In this document: one piece after another, positions 1 through 6,167 of the stretch | Numbering within the stretch: position 1 is the first letter of the stretch | Layout of the letters: each line of letters starts with the position of its first letter | From: Limisphaerales bacterium | GTDB taxonomy: Bacteria > Verrucomicrobiota > Verrucomicrobiae > Limisphaerales > UBA11358 | Direction of reading: 5' to 3' | Length of the DNA stretch: 8,515 nucleotides | Assembly (NCBI GenBank): GCA_003152145.1 | Contig: PLZL01000127.1 | Span: 1,480-9,994 of the forward strand | The notes under the pieces: model-generated | Database searches by the model: none | What the model saw: only the letters and a program-made list of their open reading frames with translations | Told to the model about the DNA's origin: nothing | Translations under genes and position numbers: made by a program

Positions 1-658
1 GCACCGCGTCGTCGCGGATGACGATCGCGTTCTCCAGGCTGCCACCCTTGATGAGGCCGTTTTTGATGAGGTATTCAATCTCCTCGAAAAAGCAGAACGT
101 CCGCGCGTTCGACAATTCCTTTTCCCACGTCTTGGGCGTGATTTCCGTGCTGTAAAACTGGGTGAACCGCCCTCTCTTGTCCGCGCTGGTGCAGGTGATT
201 TTGAAACCGTCGTCGGGGAACAGCGTCATCATGGTCTCGCCCGTTTCCAGTTCAATCGGCGCGCTTGGCGTGAATGGCTCGCGCTTTTCCGCCTGCGGCG
301 CGATGCCCGCCGTCTGGATGATTTTGGAGAACTCGCGCGAACTGCCGTCGGCAATCGGCGGCTCGTTCGCGTCGAGTTCAATCACCGCGTTGTCAATTCC
401 ATAACCCGCCAGCGCCGCCAGCACGTGCTCGACGGTGTGGATTTTCACGTTTCCCTTCGCCAGCGTCGTCGAGCGGGTCGTCTCGCCCACGTTTTCCACG
501 CGCGCCTCGATTTCCGGTTTGCCTTCGAGGTCCACGCGGCGGAACCGCACGCCGCTGTTGGCGGGCGCGGGCAGAATCGTCATGTTCACCCGGTTGCCGC
601 TGTGCAGGCCGGTGCCGGAGAAACTGGCGGAACGATTGAGCGTTTGCTGGTTGAGCAC
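1..658 (-). CDS. lpxC: UDP-3-O-acyl-N-acetylglucosamine deacetylase LpxC, 3' end outside window
   Basis: LpxC is the zinc-dependent deacetylase that performs the first committed step of lipid A synthesis, in the cytoplasm. The 219 residues visible here show family landmarks in order: QQTLNRSASFSGTGLHSG at residues 4-21, PAPANSGVRFRRVDL at 30-44, the zinc and catalytic motif HTVEHVLAAL with Glu77 and His78 (Glu78 and His79 in E. coli LpxC), GIDNAVIEL, PPIADGSSREF, and GGSLENAIV near the window edge. The later zinc ligands (a second His and an Asp) lie beyond the edge. The GTG at 656-658 is chosen because it matches E. coli numbering almost exactly. An in-frame ATG at 773-775 would add 39 residues with no family resemblance. 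No Shine-Dalgarno is visible at either start. In Bacteroidota and some PVC bacteria this gene is fused to fabZ; that part cannot be seen here. Family call is firm, start is less so. Confidence 0.95.
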   Translation of the reverse strand, partial: MLNQQTLNRSASFSGTGLHSGNRVNMTILPAPANSGVRFRRVDLEGKPEIEARVENVGETTRSTTLAKGNVKIHTVEHVLAALAGYGIDNAVIELDANEPPIADGSSREFSKIIQTAGIAPQAEKREPFTPSAPIELETGETMMTLFPDDGFKITCTSADKRGRFTQFYSTEITPKTWEKELSNARTFCFFEEIEYLIKNGLIKGGSLENAIVIRDDAV

Positions 659-941
659 GGATGGATTAGACAAAACACCCGCGCAATTGGCAAGCGGTAG
701 ATTCGCAGGGTCCTGAATCCTTAGGCAGGACAGATGAGCGGCGGCGGGATGATTTTGGGGGCGATTTTTCATCATGGTTTGCCGGTTGGGGTCGGGAAGC
801 TCCGTAACTGGCTCTGGAACGAGGCTGGCGGAGAGAAAGGCGGTTTGAAAATGGTGATTTGGGCTGGAAGCGAAAATGGCTCCGCCGCGAACCGGTCGGT
901 TCGATGCGTTGGCGGCTTAATTCCGAGGTGAAGTGCCGGCT
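659..941. other. lpxC upstream region, no gene seen
   Basis: This 283-bp gap separates lpxC from the transposase remnant and should hold the lpxC leader and promoter. On the minus strand the lpxC frame stays open back to ATG codons at 770-775. I see no convincing sigma-70 promoter and no other gene. Open frames across it are proline- and arginine-rich and look like chance readings. Confidence 0.5.
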
Positions 942-1973
942 TCAACCTGAAGGTCGTCCCGCCACGACAGGCGGCCACCAGCGCTGTTCCCAGTTCTGCC
1001 ACCACGTTATCCAAGCTGGCGGCACTTCCACCCGCGCCACGAGTCGTCGCGCGCGGTTGCGGGTGTGTTGTTCGGTAATTCCGGTGCCGTCGCTCCAAAG
1101 GGTTTTGACGGTCGGTGACCAGACGTTCTCCGGCAAAGCCGCCGCCATGCGTTCGGGAACCGTGGTCCATTTGTTGTAGCTGACGCTCCAGTGGGTGAAG
1201 CCGGCGCCGGCAATGGCCTGGAGATAATCGGCGCTGCTGGAGCCGCTGTCGGCCAGAAAATCACTCTTCCGCCGGGCCCACAGCGATTGGTTGCGTTGCA
1301 ACATCTGCGGCAGGGCCGCGCTCACATCGCCGGGCGATCCCAGATCGCCGTCGGTGAGGAAAGGGGCCCAACCAGAGCGTCTGCCAGGAGAGGGCGCGGT
1401 CGCCGTTGTAATTGAGCCTGGCGCCTTCGAAGCTCGGGCCGAACACTTCGATCTGGGTGTCGTCAAAGAACACTTCCGCGCGCCCGGCGTAAGTCCAGCG
1501 GGCGGCGTCGGCCCGGGCGATCACCCATTCAACGAATTGGCGGATGAGTTGCCAGAGCGCGGCAATGGAGGCGTCGGATTGTTTGCGCAGCCATTCGCCC
1601 AGTTGGGTCTGGTCGGCGAAGTGTTCGACGCGGGCCAGTTGGCGCACCAGCGGTTCGGTGTTCAATCGCTCGGCGTCGGCCAGACTGGCCCCGCCGGTGC
1701 AAAAACAATAGAGCAATTGGGCGACGACCAGTTCCGGGCTGTAACCGTGCGTTGTGCGGGTGCGCGGATCCAGGCCGGGGAGCACGCGGAGTTTTTCCCA
1801 AAGGCCGAACTGTTGGGCCAGCGCTTCCAAGTCGGGCAGACCGCCCAGCGTGCTGTGCTTGCGGACAGGGATAAACTCGAAACGCAGTTTGGGCGAACGT
1901 TTGTGTAGTGCAGGCATGTCAAACAGACGCCGCTGCGCACCCCCCCGTTCAAACTCCGCAGAAAAACTTCACC
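927..1973. mobile_element. Possible extent of the IS remnant, bounded by 8-bp inverted repeats
   Basis: GGTGAAGT at 927-934 lies just beyond the transposase stop, and its reverse complement ACTTCACC lies at 1966-1973, just outside the transposase start. These could be remains of terminal inverted repeats, which would make this an internally deleted element that kept both ends. The match is only 8 bp, no target-site duplication was identified, and chance is a real alternative. The left copy also sits in a small local hairpin (927-947). Confidence 0.2.
942..1917 (-). pseudogene. IS1380-like DDE transposase, frameshifted and C-terminally truncated
   Basis: The N-terminal part (ATG at 1915-1917) carries features I associate with IS1380-family transposases: a GGLPDLEALAQQFGL segment, YSPELVVAQLL, ADAERL, and FFDDTQIEVFG with the probable first catalytic Asp. 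After YNGDRALSWQTLWLGPF the frame is lost: a one-base shift within about 1355-1368 is needed to continue into LTDGDLGSPGDV and then FLADSGSSSADYLQAI, which holds the probable second Asp. The joined product would be about 350 residues, while the family is usually well over 400. The C-terminal part with the expected Glu and the final helical segment is not recognisable before the stop at 942-944. One extra base plus a missing C-terminus points to an inactive remnant. The IS1380 assignment is from memory of the family; a related DDE family is possible. Confidence 0.82.
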
Positions 1974-2011
1974 CGTAAGTGCAACCTTTCCTCACAGGGC
2001 TAAGGACTGAG

Positions 2012-2025
2012 GAGGGTGGTCTCCT
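2012..2025. repeat. Small hairpin beside the REP-like pair
   Basis: GGAG at 2011-2014 and CTCC at 2021-2024, flanked by A and T, form a 4-5 bp stem around a GGTGGT-type loop immediately left of the larger hairpins. It may be part of the same repeat unit. The stem is too short to be meaningful alone. Confidence 0.3.
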
Positions 2026-2037
2026 AATTTGTGCGGA

Positions 2038-2062
2038 GCGCGGATTGTCCCCAATCCGCAGC
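2038..2062 (+). repeat. REP-like hairpin 1
   Basis: GCGGATTG at 2040-2047 pairs perfectly with CAATCCGC at 2052-2059 around a four-base TCCC loop. The stem can be extended by GC/GC (2038-2039 with 2061-2062) if A2060 bulges out. No T-run follows, so it does not look like an intrinsic terminator. Its stem and loop match hairpin 2 read on the opposite strand. Confidence 0.75.
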
Positions 2063-2084
2063 GGCTGGATGGCGAGGACATGTT

Positions 2085-2103
2085 GCGAGTTGGGACAACT
2101 CGC
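2085..2103 (-). repeat. REP-like hairpin 2, inverted relative to hairpin 1
   Basis: GCGAGTTG at 2085-2092 pairs perfectly with CAACTCGC at 2096-2103 around GGA. Read on the minus strand it is GCGAGTTG-TCC-CAACTCGC, which follows the same scheme as hairpin 1 (GCG, two variable bases, TTG, TCC or TCCC, CAA, complement). Two related hairpins in opposite orientation 25 bp apart resemble the paired layout of REP/BIME elements. Confidence 0.75.
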
Positions 2104-2117
2104 GCGCCGCTTTCGCG

Positions 2118-2146
2118 TTGAAATTCTTCGCAACCGTTCATACAAA
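2118..2146 (+). promoter_or_regulatory. Candidate sigma-70 promoter
   Basis: TTGAAA at 2118-2123 (5 of 6 to the -35 consensus) is separated by 17 bp from TACAAA at 2141-2146 (4 of 6 to the -10 consensus). It lies about 30 bp before the ATG at 2176 and would drive the small membrane protein gene. The pattern is reasonable but unproven. Confidence 0.4.
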
Positions 2147-2175
2147 TAACGCCGTCGCGGTGTCTATTGGATGAG

Positions 2176-2433
2176 ATGAACTGCAATCTGAATCCGTGGC
2201 GGAAATGTTTTTTGGCGGCTTTCGGAGCGCTGGTCGCAATCTTTTTGGCTGTGGCGTCATTCCATTTCGATATTTCTGGCGATGTCCAGAAAAGGGAAAT
2301 CAACAACAACCCGGACAAGTTCCATTTGTGGGCGACAAATTCGTCGTATGTTTACACCTTCACCTACGACCCGCTCGCGGCGGACCAGTGGCGGTTTGAA
2401 ACGGGCGGGTTCATCGTCACCAATCATCCGTAG
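2176..2433 (+). CDS. Small single-pass membrane or exported protein, unknown function
   Basis: I do not recognise this 85-residue protein. It starts MNCNLNPWRK, giving a positively charged N-terminus, followed by one hydrophobic segment at about residues 11-29 that could be a membrane anchor or uncleaved signal. A polar domain of about 55 residues follows, rich in Asn, Asp and aromatics (segments NSSYVYTFTYDPL and DQWRFETGGF). The topology suggests the C-terminal part faces the periplasm. An in-frame TTG at 2167 would add three residues; the ATG is preferred because a GGATGAG-like purine stretch sits just before it. The gene has a plausible promoter upstream, and codon choice looks natural. 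It could still be a chance frame or a remnant, since it lies between repeat-rich DNA and a gene-poor gap. Confidence 0.5.
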   Translation: MNCNLNPWRKCFLAAFGALVAIFLAVASFHFDISGDVQKREINNNPDKFHLWATNSSYVYTFTYDPLAADQWRFETGGFIVTNHP

Positions 2434-2732
2434 CGATGTCATGACTTCAATGGCCGCACCATCCACTTCCGGTTTCTATCCCGCGCGTTTGGCAAGCGAC
2501 AGATTGCGGAGCGAACGGCGCCAAATCAACAACATCCGTAATTTGGCTATTTACCGTTTTTTGATGCCGATTCCGGTGATTGGTTGACATCACGCATCCG
2601 GCGTGGCACAGTTCTCGTAGTTAGGCTAAATTTGTTTCGGTAGGATATACAAAACTTGTTGGGTCGGTGTCTATTTAGTGATGTGAAATGCATCATGAAA
2701 TGATTCACAATGTTTTAGGCCATTGGAGTGTT
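2434..2732. other. Gene-poor spacer
   Basis: No gene is supported in these 299 bp. A perfect TTGACA occurs at 2584-2589 but has no good -10 box at the right distance. A TATACA at 2646-2651 could act as a -10 for the following membrane protein gene, again without a well-spaced -35. Short inverted repeats (GTGAT and ATCAC flanking 2584) are weak. Composition shifts towards AT from about 2600, continuing into the next gene. Confidence 0.45.
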
Positions 2733-3107
2733 ATGGACGAAAACGAACAAACACCGGAAGTTCAGCCTCCTTTGCAGAGGGATATTCTTATTGCTTCAAT
2801 CGCGTCCCTTGTTTCTTTGGCCATCATCTATTTTGCCGCCAGACCGGTGGTGTCACTGCTCCAAGTCTGGTGGATGGAATTGCTGGTTTATGCGATCATT
2901 CCAATATCGGTGGCTTTTATCCTTCTTTACCGCAGTTGCTGGCACCGGGAAATTACGGGAGCGGCGCGAACGTGTTCTTTGCTCGTGATTTCCTGCATTA
3001 TTCTGGGTGGCGATTTGATTGCCATTGGAGCCTTGTTTTGCATGGCATTGTCGTTCTTTTGCATGATCGCGTTTTGCGTGAATGGAGTTTCCGGCGGCAA
3101 CCATTGA
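2733..3107 (+). CDS. Multi-pass integral membrane protein, unknown function
   Basis: This 124-residue protein is not one I recognise. After a polar, acidic N-terminus (about residues 1-16) it is almost entirely hydrophobic: probable membrane helices at about 18-36, 39-66 (with a WW pair and an embedded Glu49) and one long or two short helices within 81-116, joined by a basic loop containing RSCWHREITG. Six Cys residues fall between 69 and 115. The start at 2733 is preferred because GGAG lies four bases before it; an ATG at 2688 in the same frame would add 15 residues without a ribosome-binding site. Its DNA is visibly richer in A and T, with many TTT, ATT and CTT codons, than the GC-rich genes on either side, which suggests a different history. 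It may be part of a small accessory cluster with the preceding gene; no function is implied. Confidence 0.6.
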   Translation: MDENEQTPEVQPPLQRDILIASIASLVSLAIIYFAARPVVSLLQVWWMELLVYAIIPISVAFILLYRSCWHREITGAARTCSLLVISCIILGGDLIAIGALFCMALSFFCMIAFCVNGVSGGNH

Positions 3108-3355
3108 ATCCCCGCCCCGTTTGGGAAACGCGTTGTGCGTTTGACTGATAAAGTCGAAGCGACCCAAGGCGGGAAGAAGTTCCAACTTTCCCCCCCATCG
3201 TTGATTGACAAATTGCCCATTCCGGCAACTTTCAAATCGGGTTGTAGAGCAGGCGGACTCTGCGTTGAGTGAATGGAACGCCGGCATTGGCGGCGGCTTC
3301 GTCAACGTTAGAATGATTGACGCGATGCGATTTTTTGACAAGCTGGGCGTATCGC
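3108..3355. other. Intergenic region before the tandem paralogues
   Basis: No gene is supported here. A short hairpin (CGTTT-GGG-AAACG near 3119) follows the stop of the membrane protein gene but has no T-run behind it. TTGACA occurs at 3205-3210 and 3335-3340; neither has a convincing -10 before the start at 3356. The promoter of the paralogue array probably lies in this stretch but cannot be placed. Confidence 0.4.
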
Positions 3356-4252
3356 ATGACAAAGCAGACCCGAAACTGGCTGATTGCGCTTCTGGTGATT
3401 TACAGCATGCCGGTGTTCGTCGTGGGCGGGCTGGTGGCGTTTCTGGTGCTCCGACCGCTGCCGCCGCTTCCGCACCTGCCCAACCCCAACGGCTACGACG
3501 ATCTGGTGAGCGCGGGAAAGCTGGCGTCCACCAACACGGCCGGCTACGCGAAGATGAGCGTGTATCAGTTGCGCCCGGTGGTGCAGGGCAACGCCGGGGC
3601 GCTGTCGCTCGCGCGCGACGGCCTGGACAAGGGATGCGGCGTGCCGGTGCAGTATTCGCAGGACGGCCAGCGGGATGTGGCCGGGAATTATGGGAAACTC
3701 CGGAGGCTGGGCGAGGCGTTCGCGGCGGAAGGCCGGCTGGCCGAACTGGAAAAACGTCCCGGCGCGGCGGTGGATTCGTATGTGGATTTGATGCGGCTGG
3801 GCGCGGCGACGGCGCACGGCGGAATTTTGGTGGACGCAATGGTCGGCAGCGCGATTGAATCCCTCGGCGCAACGGGTTTGCAAAAGTTCGTGAACCAATC
3901 GGACGCGAAAACCTGCCGCGAAACCGCCGCCGCGCTGGAGACGCTCGACACGGCCAGGCCGTCGTGGCCGGACGTTTTGAAGCAGGAGGACAACTGGATA
4001 CGCCGGACTTTCGGCGCGCGGTCGGTGTTGATTGAATTTGTTTATCACCAGCAGATGAAGCAGCGCAACGGACAAAGGGCGCAAAAGAGTTACCAGGCGG
4101 AACAACTCAAGGCACGACGGCTGATGATTGATTTCGCTTCGCGCGCCTACGAACTTGACAAAGGCCATCGCCCCGCCAGCGCCGCCGATCTGGTGCCGGA
4201 ATATCTCAAGGCCGTCCCGAAGAGTCCCAGCACCGGCAAAAACCTGAATTGA
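3356..4252 (+). CDS. Membrane-anchored paralogue 1 of 3, unknown function
   Basis: This 298-residue protein is not of known function. It has a short basic N-terminus, one membrane anchor at about residues 8-32, then a proline-rich linker (PLPPLPHLPNPNGYDDLV) common to all three copies. Residues 115-149 (LRRLGEAFAAEGRLAELEK, then SYVDLMRLG) resemble a degenerate TPR helix pair. HGGILVDAMVGSAIESLG follows at 154-171. It has exactly two cysteines, Cys94 (in GCGVPVQY) and Cys187 (in KTCRETAAALE), both kept in the other copies. The C-terminal motif AYELDKGHRPASAADLVPEY resembles the end of many PVC hypothetical proteins and, loosely, the C-terminal part of GspG-type pseudopilins. The start at 3356 matches the paralogues; a TTG at 3317 is rejected. 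The topology suggests a periplasmic domain. It is probably transcribed with copies 2 and 3. Confidence 0.85.
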   Translation: MTKQTRNWLIALLVIYSMPVFVVGGLVAFLVLRPLPPLPHLPNPNGYDDLVSAGKLASTNTAGYAKMSVYQLRPVVQGNAGALSLARDGLDKGCGVPVQYSQDGQRDVAGNYGKLRRLGEAFAAEGRLAELEKRPGAAVDSYVDLMRLGAATAHGGILVDAMVGSAIESLGATGLQKFVNQSDAKTCRETAAALETLDTARPSWPDVLKQEDNWIRRTFGARSVLIEFVYHQQMKQRNGQRAQKSYQAEQLKARRLMIDFASRAYELDKGHRPASAADLVPEYLKAVPKSPSTGKNLN

Positions 4253-4284
4253 GAAGCGGTCGCCGCCACAAACACAAAAACGAC

Positions 4285-5175
4285 ATGACGAAGAAAACCC
4301 GTAACTGGCTCATCGCGCTGTCCATCCTGGCATTTTCGTTCGTCCTGTTTTTCGGCTTTCTGGTTTTCACGGAGGAACCGCTGCCGCCGCTCGCACCCCT
4401 GCCCAATCCGAATGGGTATGATGATTTGGTGAAGGCGGGCGAGATGCTGCCGGATGTGGCCGGCGACTACGACAAAATGAATCAGGAGCAATTGCAAAAG
4501 GCCGTATCTGCAAATGCGGCCGCCGTGTCACTCGCCCGCTCCGGCTTAAGCAATCAATGCCGAGTGCCAATTCAATACTCGGAATCTTACATCAGCAAAC
4601 ACCTCGACGACCTGGCGTGCCTCAAACGATTGGCGCGGACCTTCGTTGCCGAAGGCATATTGGCGGAGATGAATGGCCGCACGAATGATGCGGTCCAAAG
4701 CTTTCTGGACACCGTCCATCTTGGAAATGAAACCCTGCGCGGCGGAGTTTTGATTGACGGATTGGTCGGCATCGCGATTGACGCCATTGGGGCAAGCCAT
4801 ATCCAAACACTGCTCCCCAACCTCGACACCCGCACCTGCCGCGAAACGGCCTCGGCACTTGAATCACTTGATGCTCAAAATCAAACGTGGAACGAAGTGG
4901 CGCAACAGGAAAACAACTGGTCGCACGCGACGTTTCGCGGTTGGCGCTACGACCTTATGCGATTGGAGGTTGGCAGATCCGCAAAGGCCGCGATTGGGTC
5001 AAGCAAACGGAAGTTCGACGCGCAGGAGCTAAAGACGCGGCAACTGATGATTGCCCTCGCCGCGCGGGCTTACGAATTGGACAAAGGCCATCCGCCTACC
5101 ACCGTTGCCGATCTGGTGCCGGAATATCTCAAGGCCGTTCCGAAGAACCCAAGCACCGGCAAAGATCTGAATTGA
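4285..5175 (+). CDS. Membrane-anchored paralogue 2 of 3, unknown function
   Basis: The 296-residue product repeats the plan of its neighbours: MTKKTRNWLI start, membrane anchor at about 8-28, linker PLPPLAPLPNPNGYDDLVKAG at 32-52, a TPR-like segment LARTFVAEGILAEM with AVQSFLDTVHLG at about 116-147, and GGVLIDGLVGIAIDAIG at 153-169. Conserved cysteines are Cys92 (QCRVPIQY) and Cys185 (RTCRETASALE); Cys112 is extra. It ends in the shared ARAYELDKGHPP and ADLVPEYLKAVP motifs and stops after TGKDLN, like copy 1. The ATG at 4285 follows the previous stop by 32 bp and has no Shine-Dalgarno. I recall uncharacterised planctomycete and verrucomicrobial proteins with the same helical pattern, but cannot name a family. 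Of the three, it is closest to copy 1 at the C-terminus and closest to copy 3 at the N-terminus. Confidence 0.87.
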   Translation: MTKKTRNWLIALSILAFSFVLFFGFLVFTEEPLPPLAPLPNPNGYDDLVKAGEMLPDVAGDYDKMNQEQLQKAVSANAAAVSLARSGLSNQCRVPIQYSESYISKHLDDLACLKRLARTFVAEGILAEMNGRTNDAVQSFLDTVHLGNETLRGGVLIDGLVGIAIDAIGASHIQTLLPNLDTRTCRETASALESLDAQNQTWNEVAQQENNWSHATFRGWRYDLMRLEVGRSAKAAIGSSKRKFDAQELKTRQLMIALAARAYELDKGHPPTTVADLVPEYLKAVPKNPSTGKDLN

Positions 5176-5207
5176 GCGCGGTCACCGCCGCGAACATCAA
5201 CACCAAC

Positions 5208-6104
5208 ATGACGAAGAAGACCCGCAACTGGCTCATCGTGCTTTCCATCCTGGCGTTTCCGTTCGTGCTCTTCTGCGCCTTCCTGTTCTTCATGCAAGAA
5301 CCGCTGCCGCCGCTCGCACCCCTGCCCAACCCGAATGGGTATGAGGATTTGGTGAAGGCGGGACAGACAATCCGGGGCGACTATTGGGATTTCGCCCAGA
5401 CAAATCTGGAAAAGCTACGCGTAAGTGTTTCAACCAATGCGGAGGCGCTGGCATTGGCACGGGACACCTTGAGCAGTCAATGCGGCGTGCCGATTGAATT
5501 GACCACGGCCTTTTCGACAAACCATATAAAAGATTTGGTCGCCTTTAGAAGTCTGGCACAGGCGATGGTGTGCGAAGGCAAGCTCGCGGAAAAGGAGAAT
5601 CGTTTCGATGACGCCGCGAATTCTTATCTGGATACAGTCCGTCTGGGGAGTCAAATCACGCACGGGGGGCTTCTGGTTGATGAAATGGTCGACGTCGCGA
5701 TTCGGTCTCTGGGCGAGACTCAGTTTCAAGGCATGGTGACCAATCTCGATGCGCCCGCCTGTCGCAAGGCTGCTGCGGCTTTGGAAACATGCGCCGCCGA
5801 TCGCCAAACTTTGGCAGCGACTCTACAGCAGCATGAGGCGTGGTCGCGCCGGACTTACGGTTGGCGTTGGGGTTGGCGCAAATTAATTTACTTTTCGGCT
5901 CGGCAGAAAAACCTCCAGCACGCCATGGGCACGTTCAATGGCAACGAGCAGCGTGAAGGCCGGTTGTTGATTGACCTCGCCGCACGCGCTTACGAACTGG
6001 ATAAAGGCCATCCGCCCGCCAGCGCCGCCGATTTCGTGCCGGAATATCTCAAGGCCATCCCGCAAGACCCGGTCACCGGCACAAATCTGGTTTACGCGCC
6101 ATAG
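5208..6104 (+). CDS. Membrane-anchored paralogue 3 of 3, unknown function
   Basis: This copy has 298 residues: membrane anchor at about 8-29, the PLPPLAPLPNPNGYEDLV linker, TPR-like segment at about 116-147 (SLAQAMVCEGKLAEKE and AANSYLDTVRLG), THGGLLVDEMVDVAIRSLG, and conserved Cys92 and Cys185. Extra cysteines lie at 23, 122 and about 194. A tryptophan-rich stretch YGWRWGWRKLIYF replaces the region that is GWRYDLMRLEV in copy 2. It ends TGTNLVYAP, a few residues longer than copies 1 and 2, and this longer ending looks like the ancestral one. The ATG at 5208 is chosen because it aligns with the starts of the other copies. The frame is open back to 4887 across the end of copy 2, which is coincidental. 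A 63-bp gap without a clear terminator or promoter separates it from the superoxide dismutase gene, so co-transcription is possible. Confidence 0.86.
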   Translation: MTKKTRNWLIVLSILAFPFVLFCAFLFFMQEPLPPLAPLPNPNGYEDLVKAGQTIRGDYWDFAQTNLEKLRVSVSTNAEALALARDTLSSQCGVPIELTTAFSTNHIKDLVAFRSLAQAMVCEGKLAEKENRFDDAANSYLDTVRLGSQITHGGLLVDEMVDVAIRSLGETQFQGMVTNLDAPACRKAAAALETCAADRQTLAATLQQHEAWSRRTYGWRWGWRKLIYFSARQKNLQHAMGTFNGNEQREGRLLIDLAARAYELDKGHPPASAADFVPEYLKAIPQDPVTGTNLVYAP

Positions 6105-6167
6105 CTTGAACTTTTCCCGTCGCCGCATGTCAAACTTCAAATCCTGAATCCATAACCGAACCAAATT

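Larger units (their letters stand above)
3356..6104 (+). repeat. Tandem triplication of a ~0.9-kb gene unit
   Basis: Three full genes of nearly identical length follow each other head to tail. Both spacers are exactly 32 bp and are similar when offset by one base, sharing a CGGTC-n-CCGCC block and an AACA word before the ATG. The duplicated unit therefore included the spacer. The first residues (MTKxTRNWLI) and the last 43 or so are best conserved; by eye the final 43 residues of copies 1 and 2 agree at 34 positions. The middles have diverged considerably, so the duplications are not recent. Confidence 0.9.

Noticed and set aside
1355..1368. Programmed frameshift in the transposase
   Set aside because: I know of no such mechanism in IS1380-type elements, and the missing C-terminus argues for a decayed gene.
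1291..1908. Long plus-strand frame of 205 codons
   Set aside because: It lies wholly antisense to the recognisable transposase and has no family features; it reflects the GC-rich third positions of the real frame.
2282..2587. 101-codon frame overlapping the small membrane protein
   Set aside because: It is an Arg/Ser/Thr-rich reading in another frame without start signals or motifs.
2584..2589. Perfect TTGACA box, also at 3205-3210 and 3335-3340
   Set aside because: None has an acceptable -10 hexamer 16-18 bp downstream; the one at 3335 is too close to the start codon.
2853..3872. Minus-strand frame of 339 codons
   Set aside because: It runs antisense to the membrane protein gene and paralogue 1, and its product is a low-complexity Arg/Pro/Ser-rich chain with no motif.
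3308..4168. Minus-strand frame of 286 codons, and similar frames antisense to paralogues 2 and 3
   Set aside because: They are His/Arg/Gln-rich shadows that recur antisense to each paralogue because the sense strands are related.
4887..5207. Upstream extension of paralogue 3 to a start at 4887
   Set aside because: It would overlap the 3' third of paralogue 2 in another frame; alignment of all three copies places the start at 5208.
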